From Acidobacteriota bacterium (GTDB taxonomy: Bacteria; Acidobacteriota; Terriglobia; UBA7540), in NCBI GenBank assembly GCA_021817045.1, contig JAKAWG010000019.1, forward strand, positions 1-64,000: a DNA stretch of 64,000 bases, in the 5' to 3' direction. Position 1 is the stretch's first letter, and every line of letters begins with the position of its first letter. The position numbers were made by a program, and so were the translations under genes. The notes under the pieces were generated by a model. The model had not been told where the DNA came from. It ran no database searches and saw only the letters and a list, made by a program, of their open reading frames with translations. This document shows, piece by piece, positions 54,365 through 63,828 of this stretch.

Positions 54365-54943
54365 ATGCGCTATCTTGGGCCAGCTTTTCGGATGATGCTT
54401 TTGATGACGTTCCTCACGGGTTTCGTTTACCCGGGCGTCGTAACGGCACTCTGCCAGATCTTCTTCCCAAGACAAGCGAATGGAAGCTTGGTGAAATGGG
54501 ATGGTCACGTGGTAGGGTCCGGGCTGATTGGACAGAATTTCACCGGGCTCCAATATTTTCATGCGCGCCCCTCGGCCGCCGGAAACGGCTACGACGCAAG
54601 CAATTCCGGCGCTTCCAATTATGGCCCCACGAACCAGCACCTCATCGACCGTGCGAAGGCCTCCATCGCGCAGTTTCGGAAGGAGAATCCGGACTACCAT
54701 GGTCCAATTCCGGCTGACCTGGTGACGGCTTCAGCCAGCGGCCTTGACCCGGATATAAGCCCTGCGTCTGCTCTCGCCCAGGCTTCGCGCGTTGCAACAG
54801 CGAGGGGCGTTTCTGTGGGCCAAATTCGGGAGCTTGTCGACGAAAATACCAAGGGTCGAATACTTGGCTTTCTTGGCGAGCCCAGGGTTAATGTCCTTCT
54901 TTTGAATTTGGATTTGGATCGCCGCTTTGATCGGCATCAATAG
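54365..54943 (+). CDS. kdpC: Potassium-transporting ATPase C subunit
   Basis: ATG 54365 is preceded by GAAGGAG; the product is 192 residues. It starts with the single membrane helix (MMLLMTFLTGFVYPGVVTAL) and has the family blocks SGLIGQNFTGLQYFHARPSA, YDASNSGASNYGPTN and DPDISPASALAQASRVATAR. KdpC raises ATP affinity of KdpB. The Kdp pump set is complete. Confidence 0.96.
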   Translation: MRYLGPAFRMMLLMTFLTGFVYPGVVTALCQIFFPRQANGSLVKWDGHVVGSGLIGQNFTGLQYFHARPSAAGNGYDASNSGASNYGPTNQHLIDRAKASIAQFRKENPDYHGPIPADLVTASASGLDPDISPASALAQASRVATARGVSVGQIRELVDENTKGRILGFLGEPRVNVLLLNLDLDRRFDRHQ

Positions 54944-55009
54944 TCAGTGGGTCGGTCGTGCGATCCGAACGCCCATTTCAACCTACATCGGAAAGAGGAG
55001 AGCAGCACA

Positions 55010-55226
55010 GTGAACTGGCTCAGTCTGTTCGGGTTGTTTGCGGTAACCGCAATGCTCGTGTGTTACTCTCTCGAGAAACGCAGTCCGTGGTTCAGGCTCG
55101 GGTTCGTTTTCTCTTGCGCGCCTGGGTCGGCCTATGGATTCCTCCAGGGTGCTTTGGCCATTTGGGCTGATCGAAGCCTTCTGGTCGATTGTCACGCTAC
55201 GAAGATGGTGGCAACAGGCCGGTTAA
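55010..55226 (+). pseudogene. Small membrane gene after kdpC, frameshifted
   Basis: A GTG start after AGAGGAGA reads NWLSLFGLFAVTAMLVCYSL and SPWFRLGFVFSCAPGSAYGF, two membrane segments. At the TTT near 55154 one extra T shifts the frame. In the corrected frame it goes on AWPFGLIEAFWSIVTLRRWW to a stop at 55224. The restored 71-residue form matches a small conserved protein often found between kdpC and kdpD, called from memory. It is broken as written, or it is a homopolymer sequencing error. Confidence 0.6.
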
Positions 55227-55321
55227 CCACGCGCTCCTGGCCCATTCGCTTTGCCTTCGCCGGACGCTGCCGGCGTTCCCTTTTCGATTCTTCTCGGCGA
55301 TAATAGAAGCGGAAGGTCCCC

Positions 55322-56422
55322 ATGCCTGAAACCTATGCCCTTCGTCGCGACCCTGAGCAGTTGCTGCGTGAAGTCGAGGCTCAAGAAGCCTACGAACGGC
55401 GTGGTCGGCTGAAGATTTTTCTGGGCTACGCTTCGGGAGTCGGCAAGTCGTACCGGATGCTTGATGAAGGCCGCCGTAGGCACACCCGCGGTGAGGACGT
55501 TGTGGTGGGTGCCATGCAAGCGGTGACGTCGGTTGAAGTCCAGAAGATTTTGCAGACGCTCGAAGTCATTCCGCTGCAACGTCTGAACGGCGGCGAGCGA
55601 ATGGACATTGATTTGATCTTGAGTCGTCGCCCGCAGGTCTGTCTGGTAGACGGGCTTGCTTACAATAATCCGCCCGGAAGCCGGCATGCCGAGCGATGGC
55701 AGGACGCGGAAGAGCTGCTTGAAGCCGGCATCTCCGTCATCGGAACAGTCAACCTCCAGTACATCGAAGAATACCAGGAACAAGTGGAGCACGTTACTGG
55801 AAGCAAGACCACAGAAACGATTCCTTTGGGCTTCGTCAATAACGCCGATGAGATTGAAGTTGTCGATGCCCCGCCTGAAGAGTGCATCGAGCGCTTTGGG
55901 TGCAACGATCCCAAGCGCGGCACCGCGGCCAGCCAGGAGCAGCTCTCGCAGTTGCGCGAGATCGCGCTCGTGTTGGCGGCCGAGGTGGTAGACCGGCAAT
56001 TGGAAGCTTATGTTCGCCGCCATGGACTCGAACAACTCTGGGGCGTACATGAGCGCATCCTGGTTGTCCTGACTCCGCGCGCGAACTCCACTCACATGAT
56101 CGAGAGCGGTGGCCGCAACGCCAGACGCTTCCGTGGCGACTTGTTTGTCGTCCATCCCGGCGACCCGTACTTCACGCCGGAAGAAAAAGCCCGCCTTGAA
56201 CCAAACCTAGCGCTGGCCAGCCGCTTGGGAGCAGAGGTCGAAGCCTTGGATGGGTCGGACCTTGTCACTTCTGTCCTCCAATTCGCCCGCACCCGAGGGA
56301 TCACTCAGATTTTCATCGCCCGCAACACCGCGGAAACGTGGTGGGAACGCCTCCGCGGAGGCGATGTGGACCGCCTCATCAGCGAAGCCGAAGGCATCGA
56401 CGTCCGCGTCTTTCCTAGCTGA
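55322..56422 (+). CDS. KdpD-type sensor domain protein, first copy
   Basis: GGAAGG precedes the ATG; the product is 366 residues. It corresponds to the N-terminal KdpD sensor region and a following USP-like domain. The Walker A-like GYASGVGKSYRMLDEG is present, while the usual DE-AH-N-PGS Walker B block has become VDGLAYNNPPGSRH, and NLQYIEEYQEQV stands for the usual NVQH-ES. There are no membrane helices and no histidine kinase domain. Free KdpD N-terminal proteins are known to modulate Kdp expression or activity. It probably binds a nucleotide less well than the second copy. Confidence 0.85.
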   Translation: MPETYALRRDPEQLLREVEAQEAYERRGRLKIFLGYASGVGKSYRMLDEGRRRHTRGEDVVVGAMQAVTSVEVQKILQTLEVIPLQRLNGGERMDIDLILSRRPQVCLVDGLAYNNPPGSRHAERWQDAEELLEAGISVIGTVNLQYIEEYQEQVEHVTGSKTTETIPLGFVNNADEIEVVDAPPEECIERFGCNDPKRGTAASQEQLSQLREIALVLAAEVVDRQLEAYVRRHGLEQLWGVHERILVVLTPRANSTHMIESGGRNARRFRGDLFVVHPGDPYFTPEEKARLEPNLALASRLGAEVEALDGSDLVTSVLQFARTRGITQIFIARNTAETWWERLRGGDVDRLISEAEGIDVRVFPS

Positions 56423-56432
56423 GGTTTTTTCA

Positions 56433-57584
56433 ATGAACCAGTCCGCTATCCCATCTCGCGGCTCACTAAAAATCTATCTTGGTTACGCGGCCGGCATCGG
56501 CAAGACGTTCAAGATGCTCGAGGAGGGCCAGAAGCTCAAACGGGAAGGTGTGGACGTCGTCATCGGATATTTTGAGCCGCACGGCAGGAAGGACACCATG
56601 GTCGTCGCGGAGGGCCTCGAGCTCATTCCGCGCCGCAAAATCGAATATCGGGGCGCCGTTTTTGAGGATATGGATACGGAGGCGATCCTGCGGCGCGCGC
56701 CGCGCGTGTGCCTGGTGGACGAATTCGCGCACTCGAACGTTCCGGGCAGCGAGCGCGCCAAGCGCTGGGAAGATGCCCAAATTGTGCTTGACGCCGGGAT
56801 AAGCGTGCTCACCACCATGAATGTTCAGCACATCGAAAGCCTGAACGACCAGGTGTGGCACATCAGCGGCATCCGCATGCGCGAGACCGTGCCGGACTGG
56901 GTGATCCGGCAGGCGGATGAGGTTGTGATGGTGGATTTGCCGCCCGGAGCGCTCCTGAACCGGCTGCGGCGCGGGGCGGTCTATCCGCCGGAAAAAGCCA
57001 GTAAGGCCCTCGAGAATTTCTTCAAGGAATCGACACTCGTGGTGCTGCGGGAATTAGCGCTCCGCCAGACTGCCTATGAGGTGGACGTGCGCACGCCTAG
57101 CCCGGAGACCGAAACCGCTTCTTCGCCCGAACCCGCGCCGCCCGCAGGATCGCAACCCCTGGCGACGGCCGCGAACCACGATCGCATCCTGATTTACGTC
57201 ACCCACGATCCCCTTTCAGCCATTGCGATTCGTCGCGGACGACGCGTCGCCGATTATCTTCACGCCGATTGCTTTGCTGTCGCGGTCAGGCAGAACGGCG
57301 GGGGCCATTCCTCGCTCACGACCGTAGAGCGAGAGGCCCTGGACAAGCACCTGGACTTCGCGCGCAATCTCCACATCGAGACGCGAGTTCTCGAAGGCGA
57401 AAACATTGCCGAGACACTGGTCAACTTTGCCCTCCAGCGCCAAATTACCCAGATTTTTCTCGCCCGGAACAATAGTCGCTCCGGAGTATTTCGGAAGGAC
57501 TTCGTGCGGCAGGTTGTCCACCTGGCCCGCGACATTCAAGTGACCATCGTGGCAGAACGGCACCGGACCAGTGAACCGCGTTAA
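56433..57584 (+). CDS. KdpD-type sensor domain protein, second copy
   Basis: The start at 56433 (11 bases after the first copy) gives 383 residues. It has an intact Walker A GYAAGIGKTFKMLEEGQKLK, Walker B-like LVDEFAHSNVPGSERAKRWE and TTMNVQHIESLNDQVW, then a Pro-rich linker and a USP domain (DRILIYVTHDPLSAIAIRRG, ITQIFLARNNSR). It lacks the four membrane helices and kinase of full KdpD. No kdpE is in the window. The two copies probably sense c-di-AMP or nucleotide state and regulate Kdp without a kinase, or partner a kinase elsewhere; this is inference. Confidence 0.87.
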   Translation: MNQSAIPSRGSLKIYLGYAAGIGKTFKMLEEGQKLKREGVDVVIGYFEPHGRKDTMVVAEGLELIPRRKIEYRGAVFEDMDTEAILRRAPRVCLVDEFAHSNVPGSERAKRWEDAQIVLDAGISVLTTMNVQHIESLNDQVWHISGIRMRETVPDWVIRQADEVVMVDLPPGALLNRLRRGAVYPPEKASKALENFFKESTLVVLRELALRQTAYEVDVRTPSPETETASSPEPAPPAGSQPLATAANHDRILIYVTHDPLSAIAIRRGRRVADYLHADCFAVAVRQNGGGHSSLTTVEREALDKHLDFARNLHIETRVLEGENIAETLVNFALQRQITQIFLARNNSRSGVFRKDFVRQVVHLARDIQVTIVAERHRTSEPR

Positions 57585-57697
57585 AGGGGCTGCCCAAAGG
57601 GCGTGGCGGAGCCGTGGTTTGCGGACCCGAAGGCAGGAGCAAGCCTCTACACTCCAGGCTGGCGCGGCCGGATGCCGGCGAACCCACGACGCACCCT

Positions 57698-58162
57698 CTA
57701 CCGTTGCGGCTCCCACTTTTTGAAGAAGGCAGCGAAAACCGAAGGGCTCATGGAGCCGGCGTTACTGAATTCACCCGGCTTTTCGGCGTGCAGCAGTTTG
57801 CCGTGCGCGTCTAGGATGGCAATCGCAGGGATTCCCCTCGCTAGTGAAACATGATACTGGCGGGCAACATCCTTGTTGCGGTCGTAATTCCCGACGCTGA
57901 TGGGAACCACGACGAAATATCTCTGCATCATCGAGGCTAGCGGGCCCACCATCTCAGCATGCAGAGCCTGGCAGTCCGGGCACCAGTTGGCGCCAAATAC
58001 CAGAACGATGTTTCTTTTACTTTGAAAAGCCGCGCGAACGGCATTAAGAATCTGGCGGCGCGCGTTGGCCGTGTCGTCATAGATCTGCCGCGCAGCGTGC
58101 CCGCTTCCCTGCCCCGAAAGTCCCGCCAATAGCGCGAACACTGCCAGCTTGCGGAGTCGCAT
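57698..58162 (-). CDS. Exported thioredoxin-like protein
   Basis: The product is 154 residues with a signal peptide (RLRKLAVFALLAGLSGQGSG). The thioredoxin fold has IVLVFGANWCPDCQALHAEM, with active-site Cys-Pro-Asp-Cys, and the cis-Pro region GIPAIAILDAHGKLLHAEKP. It is expected in the periplasm, reducing or making disulfides. It lies 29 bases before the DUF4340 gene on the same strand, after it in transcription order. Confidence 0.86.
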   Translation of the reverse strand: MRLRKLAVFALLAGLSGQGSGHAARQIYDDTANARRQILNAVRAAFQSKRNIVLVFGANWCPDCQALHAEMVGPLASMMQRYFVVVPISVGNYDRNKDVARQYHVSLARGIPAIAILDAHGKLLHAEKPGEFSNAGSMSPSVFAAFFKKWEPQR

Positions 58163-58191
58163 TGTTCTTCCTTCGAATCAACGAGCCGGAA

Positions 58192-59520
58192 TCAAATCCG
58201 CTTGAACGTATTCTCAATGGTCGTCAGATCCGACTGAGCGACTTCGCTCGGCGACGGGTCCGACTCCCGGCGTGCGTAGATATGCCCATCGCTCTTCGCA
58301 ACCTCGACCATTTGGGTCCGGTTCTTGGAACCAAACGTCACCTTGAACGTATAGATCGGCTCGTTGAAGCCAAACTTCGAATTGCCGGCCTTCGGAAACG
58401 AAGATGCGGTCAGGTTACGCAACGCCGAAAGGAACGCGTTCACCTTGTCGCTGGAAACGGCTTTTTTAGCCGGCGCCGTTTCCTGCCACTTTGCTTTAAC
58501 CTGTTGAAACGCCCAGTGTCCTTTGGGTGTGGTCACTTCAAAACTCTTGACGTCGAACATGTCCCAGGAAAACAGGTCCTTGTCACGGAAGTACGAGGCC
58601 TTTTTTTCGAATTGAGTTGTCGAATCACTGCCCAGGGTGAAGACAGGGTCAAGCCCCGAGTTCATCGCGTAATAACCTTGGCTGGCCTTCTTGCCGACCA
58701 CGAGCTTCTGGCTGGCGCCCGGCGTCTTAAGGGTAACGGCTAGGGTGGGGTTCGCGAAGCCATACTTGGCGTCATCTCTTTTTTCTTCGGCCACTACGCT
58801 TTGCATCGTTAGGTCTTGGAGATCGTCCACCAGGCTCTCCACGTTGAAATGGTCGGCACGAACCGCTGGAGGCAGGGAGACTTCCCATTCGCCCTCGGGA
58901 TTCTTGAGCAATGTGTAACTTTTTGTGCCGTACTTGACATGAATGGATTGGAGCTTGTCCGTGTCAAGCGTAACCGCCCTCGTATCGCGGAGATCGAAGA
59001 GCTTCTTTTCAAGAGCCGTCTTCGTATCTTCGCTCAGGGTGACAACGCGTGGGCTGCCCGTCACTTGCGCGTAAACGCCCGTACTCGTGGGTGTATCGTC
59101 GCCCAGCAGCAGGGTCACCTGGTGAGGGTTCGTGTCTGTCGAAATCTGGAGAGTCTCGGCAGCGGGATCGAGGCCAAAATCTCTCAGGTTTGCCGGGTGA
59201 GTGCGGATGACCTCAGCCACAGTTGCCGAGGTAAGGCTATCCAAGAAGGAGCTTACTTTGCTTTGGTCCGCCGGGATTGGCAACGGCTTGACGATGCTCC
59301 AAGTCTTACCGTGGCTCTTGCTACAGGTGAAGCTTTTTCCGTCCCGCGCCGTCAGCGTGAAGGAATCAATCTGGTTCTTCTTAAGCGGCAAAAGCTTCGC
59401 TGCCGCATGTTTGCTCTTTTCCGCCTTACGGCTCTCGTGCGCATTCCAGGCCTTAAACGAAAACCAAAGCGCCGCAAGCAGCACGACGGCGATCAGAGTA
59501 TTCAAGTATCTTCGAGTCAT
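58192..59520 (-). CDS. DUF4340-domain exported protein
   Basis: The product is 442 residues. A single N-terminal helix (YLNTLIAVVLLAALWFSFKA) anchors it. The rest has repeats of a DUF4340-type alpha-beta unit: DSFTLTARDGKSFTCSKSHG, GVYAQVTGSPRVVTLSEDT and FEVTTPKGHWAFQQVKAKWQ. DUF4340 proteins are almost always encoded downstream of GldG/GldF-like ABC transporters, as here, so it probably works with that complex in the envelope. Function is unknown. Confidence 0.87.
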   Translation of the reverse strand: MTRRYLNTLIAVVLLAALWFSFKAWNAHESRKAEKSKHAAAKLLPLKKNQIDSFTLTARDGKSFTCSKSHGKTWSIVKPLPIPADQSKVSSFLDSLTSATVAEVIRTHPANLRDFGLDPAAETLQISTDTNPHQVTLLLGDDTPTSTGVYAQVTGSPRVVTLSEDTKTALEKKLFDLRDTRAVTLDTDKLQSIHVKYGTKSYTLLKNPEGEWEVSLPPAVRADHFNVESLVDDLQDLTMQSVVAEEKRDDAKYGFANPTLAVTLKTPGASQKLVVGKKASQGYYAMNSGLDPVFTLGSDSTTQFEKKASYFRDKDLFSWDMFDVKSFEVTTPKGHWAFQQVKAKWQETAPAKKAVSSDKVNAFLSALRNLTASSFPKAGNSKFGFNEPIYTFKVTFGSKNRTQMVEVAKSDGHIYARRESDPSPSEVAQSDLTTIENTFKRI

Positions 59521-59653
59521 CTCCCCCGTTTACCTCTAACGTGTAGCGTGCAGCACAGATTTCGCGCCTTTTGAAGTCTGCGGCTTTTTCATCCGCTCTG
59601 AGCAGACCCGCACACTCTCTGAAACACGAGACTCTGCGCTACCGCCTTCTGTT

Positions 59654-61009
59654 TTACCGCCTGCTCCACCATACGCCCACGCCGATGATGATAATGCAGA
59701 AGGGTATGGCCATCAGGCGCATCAGCAATCCGCCCATCTGTTGTGCGGTCAGATTGAGTCGCTGCGCAACGGACTTTTTAGGCCGGATGGAAATCAAGCC
59801 TTCGTTCGAGGCAAGCCATTCCACCATGTTCATTACCAGGTCGCGGTTGCCCTGAAATCCAAGGTACGCATTCGCGGCGATTAACGACGTTCCCACAGCG
59901 ACAAAACGGCCTTGCGGAGCCGGCTTCGGGTTCGTGATCGTCCCGGATGCCGCCACCACCAGCGGCCCCTTCGTGTCTTTGCCCGGGCGGTAAGAAACCT
60001 CCTTCATGTTGGGGTTGAAATTCGATACGCTGAAACTTGCCCCGGAAGTCGAGCACAAGGAGTTGAGTGTGAGGTCCGTCTGAGACCCGCTGTTCACCAC
60101 AAATGAACGGGAGAGAGGAAATAGCGTCGCGATGCGCTTGAGCGGTTGCACGATGGGACTGTCCCCGTAACTCATAATGAGCGGCATGCTCGGGCTTGTG
60201 CCGAAAATCTGCGAGACGGGATTTTCGTCGATCACCAAATCACTGCGCACGGTCACGCCGTAATTGGCGAACATCCCCGCAAGATTCGGCAGAGCCACTC
60301 CGGGGTCGAGAAAAGCCAGAACGCGACCGCCCTTTTTCAAGTAGTCCTCAATGGCCTTGATTTCCGGCGGGAGATAGTCGTTCTTCGGACCCGCGATCAC
60401 CAGCATGGTGGCATTGGCTGGAATCTGCATCGTGCGCATCAAAACGAGCGGCTTCACGGCGCTGTCTTCATTTTTAAGAGCTTGCTCGAATTGGGAATAG
60501 CCGTCGCGAGCCGTGCTGTCCAGGTCACGCTCGCCGTGCCCCTGGACAAAGTAGATCATCTTCTCTCCTTTGAGAAGGCGGATCAACGCGTTGGTGATTC
60601 CTTGCTCAGTTGAATCGGAGGCCTGAATGTGCCGCCCGCCCGTTGCAACGAAAATGGAGCCGTAGTTTTGCACGCCGAATTTTCGCGCTACTGCCGGATC
60701 GCGGTTCGGATCCACGTAACGGACCGTCAGATAGTGCGATGCCGAGGAGTAGAGGCTCAGCAGGTCACGCCGGCTCCGAAACGCATTCCCGCGGTCGAAG
60801 GCGTAGAGCGTGACCGGACGATCAAGCCCCTTCAATATCTTCATGGTCTCGGGCGACAGGCTGAACTCTTTGTTCGGAGTTAAGTCGATGTGATGGTCGT
60901 TGCGCTGCGCAAACCAGTTGCACAGCACGACGATCGCCAGGATGACAAGCGTGTAGACGGCGAAGTTGGTTCCGTGCAGGATCTTACGCCGTTGCCCGTG
61001 TTCTGCCAT
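59654..61009 (-). CDS. GldG-like ABC transport auxiliary protein
   Basis: The product is 451 residues. It starts with a membrane helix (VYTLVILAIVVLCNWFAQRN) and ends with a second (LMAIPFCIIIIGVGVWWS). The large outer part is an ABC_transp_aux/GldG-type domain, with FSLSPETMKILKGLDRPVTL, IYFVQGHGERDLDSTARDGY and VLAFLDPGVALPNLAGMFAN. Related proteins work with a GldF permease and GldA ATPase in gliding and other envelope systems. The gene starts 2 bases after the permease stop. Confidence 0.88.
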   Translation of the reverse strand: MAEHGQRRKILHGTNFAVYTLVILAIVVLCNWFAQRNDHHIDLTPNKEFSLSPETMKILKGLDRPVTLYAFDRGNAFRSRRDLLSLYSSASHYLTVRYVDPNRDPAVARKFGVQNYGSIFVATGGRHIQASDSTEQGITNALIRLLKGEKMIYFVQGHGERDLDSTARDGYSQFEQALKNEDSAVKPLVLMRTMQIPANATMLVIAGPKNDYLPPEIKAIEDYLKKGGRVLAFLDPGVALPNLAGMFANYGVTVRSDLVIDENPVSQIFGTSPSMPLIMSYGDSPIVQPLKRIATLFPLSRSFVVNSGSQTDLTLNSLCSTSGASFSVSNFNPNMKEVSYRPGKDTKGPLVVAASGTITNPKPAPQGRFVAVGTSLIAANAYLGFQGNRDLVMNMVEWLASNEGLISIRPKKSVAQRLNLTAQQMGGLLMRLMAIPFCIIIIGVGVWWSRR

Positions 61010-61011
61010 GC

Positions 61012-61788
61012 CTACGTCCTCCCCTTCAGAGCTTCAAGTGAGCGGGCAGTGAGAAATAGACCAACGACCACCACGGACAGATAATAGACCACATCCTTCA
61101 GGTCGATGACGCCTTTTGCGAAGTTATCAAAATGCGTGGTTAGCGAAAGATAAGAAAAAATGTGCCCTAGCGTGCTGGTCGAAAACGCGTCCACCCAGTT
61201 GAATACATAAAGTAGCAAGAAAAGAGCAAACGACACGGCCCCCGCGATGATTTGGTTCCTGGTGAAGCTGGAAATCCACATTCCGAGCGCCAGTAATCCT
61301 GCTCCGAACAGTAGGAGTCCGAGTGCATTGGCGATGAGCGGCAGGCCACTCGGATTACCGTAAATAAACAACATGGCAACGTAAACAAAGGTTAACGCGA
61401 CGAGCGCCGCGTAAAGCCCGAGCGCGCCCAGGAACTTTCCCAGAATGATCTGGAAGTCGGTCAAGGGTGAAGTGAGCAGCAACTCGATCGTGCCGGAGCG
61501 CTTCTCCTCCGCGAACAGCCGCATTGTGATGAGCGGGATCAACAGCAGCAGCACCACGGTAATGATCCCCTCAAACAGCGGCCGAATGATCCATTGATTG
61601 ATGTTCGGGGAGGGGCCGCCCATGCTGCCCATTTCCATCATCCGAAACATCTGGACGACGTACGTCGCGACAAAACTGTAAAAGAAAAACCCACACAGGC
61701 CGGCATAGATCGCGAGCACCAGGTAGGCGATGGGAGAATGGAAGTAGGATCGTATCTCCTTGCCGGCCACCGCTAAAATATTACGCAT
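61012..61788 (-). CDS. ABC-2 type permease, GldF-like
   Basis: The product is 258 residues with six predicted membrane helices, such as YLVLAIYAGLCGFFFYSFVA and VVLLLLIPLITMRLFAEEKR. The FAEEKRSGTIELLLTSPLTD segment is characteristic of ABC-2 permeases. It pairs with the ATPase upstream (in transcription order) and the GldG-like protein downstream. Confidence 0.9.
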   Translation of the reverse strand: MRNILAVAGKEIRSYFHSPIAYLVLAIYAGLCGFFFYSFVATYVVQMFRMMEMGSMGGPSPNINQWIIRPLFEGIITVVLLLLIPLITMRLFAEEKRSGTIELLLTSPLTDFQIILGKFLGALGLYAALVALTFVYVAMLFIYGNPSGLPLIANALGLLLFGAGLLALGMWISSFTRNQIIAGAVSFALFLLLYVFNWVDAFSTSTLGHIFSYLSLTTHFDNFAKGVIDLKDVVYYLSVVVVGLFLTARSLEALKGRT

Positions 61789-62163
61789 GTTAACCTCTAC
61801 TAAAATCAGAAGTCAGGAGCCAACACCATTTCGTGCTATCCGGAAAATTGCCGCTCCTTGTCATTTCCGCCAAAGCGGGAATCCAAAGGTCTTTCGCACA
61901 GACGCAGGCTTCCGCTTCACCAGCCGTGACAAGCCTGCGGATTGTCACGGCTGCCTGGAAGCTGTAAAACCCAGGAATTGCCATCCTGAGGAGTCCCGCA
62001 GGGCGGGACGACGAAGTATCACTGCCCTTGGTTGATCCTACAAGTCCGGGCATGCTTCACTTCGCTCAGCATGAGAGCGCCGAAGGACTTTTCAGCATCA
62101 CGACCGTCGGTGCGCCCCCCGCCCATGTGACACCTCATCAGGTCGCGTCTTGTCTGGCGGTCA
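61789..62163. other. Intergenic gap with repeat-like sequence
   Basis: No gene is supported. The stretch has short complementary segments (GTCCCGC-AGG-GCGGGAC near 61991-62007) in the style of dispersed intergenic palindromes. It separates the ATPase and permease genes of one apparent cluster. Confidence 0.4.
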
Positions 62164-63165
62164 TCAGCCATCGGACTCCGCGCTCTTCTGAGTGCCAGTT
62201 TCTGGTTCTTGACCTTTCCCCGCTTCCTCGCTGAGGTCTCGCGTGGTCAGCTTCAGGAAGATGTCCTCCAGGCTCAGGCCGCTAGAGCGGAGCTCGAGCA
62301 ACGGCCACTGCGACTCGACGATGGCGCGCGCAAGTTCCGGGCGCACGTCTTTATCCTTACCGGCATGGACCTCAAACGTCGCCCGGCCATCCATGCCCAC
62401 GTGTTCCTCGACCAGGGTCACTCCGCCCACGCGCTCGAGCCGAGCCTTCACTTCCGCCTTCGGACCCTCCGCAACAACAAGCACCGTTTCAAAACCCTGG
62501 AGCCTCCGAGTAAGTTCCTCCGGCGCGCCTACGGCCACCACTTTCCCGGCGTTGATCACGACCACGCGCTCGCACGTCTTCGATACCTCGGGAAGGATGT
62601 GGGTGCTCAAAATCACGGTATGCTGCCCCGCCAGCCCGCGAATCATCTCTCGGGTTTCGATAATCTGCTTCGGATCGAGACCGGCGGTCGGCTCGTCCAG
62701 TACCAGCACGTCCGGATTGTGAATCAACGCCTGCGCCAGTCCGACGCGCTGGCGGTAGCCCTTTGAAAGCTTCCCTACCTGACGCTTCTGCACGTCGGTG
62801 ATCGCGCACTTTTCGCTCACCTCGTCGATCCGGCGGCGGAGATCACCTCGCGGTACGCCCTTGATACGGCCCACAAAAGCAAGATATTCGGAAACGCGCA
62901 TATCGGTGTACACCGGCGGGCTCTCGGGCAAATAGCCGACGTGGCGGCGCGCCTCAAGCGACTCCTCTACCACATCGTACCCAGCCACTGTGACTTTCCC
63001 CGAAGTCGGCGGCAGGAATCCCGTAATCACTCGCATGGTGGTTGTCTTGCCGGCACCATTCGGCCCAAGGAATCCCAAAACTTCACCCTTGCGGGCTTCG
63101 AAGCTAAGGTCGGAAACCGCCAGCGTCGGTCCGTAACGCTTGGTCAACTGCTGGACTTCTATCAT
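62164..63165 (-). CDS. ABC transporter ATP-binding protein
   Basis: The start MIEVQQLTKRYG (63165) gives 333 residues; a longer frame to 63225 is unlikely. It has Walker A GPNGAGKTT, the signature LSKGYRQRVGLAQAL, Walker B VLVLDEPTAGLD and the switch His in VILSTHILPE. A C-terminal extension of about 100 residues, with FETVLVVAEGPKAEVKARLE, is typical of GldA/NatA-like proteins. It energises the GldF-like permease encoded downstream. Confidence 0.93.
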   Translation of the reverse strand: MIEVQQLTKRYGPTLAVSDLSFEARKGEVLGFLGPNGAGKTTTMRVITGFLPPTSGKVTVAGYDVVEESLEARRHVGYLPESPPVYTDMRVSEYLAFVGRIKGVPRGDLRRRIDEVSEKCAITDVQKRQVGKLSKGYRQRVGLAQALIHNPDVLVLDEPTAGLDPKQIIETREMIRGLAGQHTVILSTHILPEVSKTCERVVVINAGKVVAVGAPEELTRRLQGFETVLVVAEGPKAEVKARLERVGGVTLVEEHVGMDGRATFEVHAGKDKDVRPELARAIVESQWPLLELRSSGLSLEDIFLKLTTRDLSEEAGKGQEPETGTQKSAESDG

Positions 63166-63225
63166 CAGGATCAATCCTTCATGGGGAAATGTAACTTCCG
63201 GAAGGCAGACGTCCGGCCTGCACAC

Positions 63226-63688
63226 CGGGTTTTATCCGCAAGGTTTCGGACGAAGGCTTGCAGGTTGAACCTTACCTCTAATACGAATACCAGAATAGGG
63301 AGAAGGTTGCCAAGTGGCGCCTCGTTTTCGCAACGCTTCTCCGTTCAGCTCAATCTGATGCATCACAAGCGCACAATACACGAAGTCCTCTCAATGCGAC
63401 TCGCCGCTTCGCGCGCCAAAAGCGAAGCGCAATACTATATCACATCGGAGTAATTCATGTAGCACGGCGGATCTTTTCGGTAGTGGCCCGCTCAACGATC
63501 CTCCATCGCAACGCTAAGGGAGCAGCGTTACGGGCGGCAGGTAAGACAGATGAAAGGCTTCTTTCAGCAGCCAGTGAGCGGTTCGTTTCCAGTTGGCCTC
63601 GCGACGCCGACGCAAGATCCGCCCTCACTGAATTCCTGGAAACCTCGCCTATCTCTGCCGGTGTGACCGTTGTAAACTGAAACATCGA
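63226..63688. other. Non-coding stretch before tRNA-Arg
   Basis: No gene, hairpin terminator or repeat is convincingly seen. Open frames here are short and lack family features. Confidence 0.4.
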
Positions 63689-63765
<77 letters not shown>

Positions 63766-63828
63766 TGTTTTCAATAAGTTAGCCGGAAGTCGGCAAATCG
63801 ACGAGTACAAATTCGTACAAGTTGGGCC

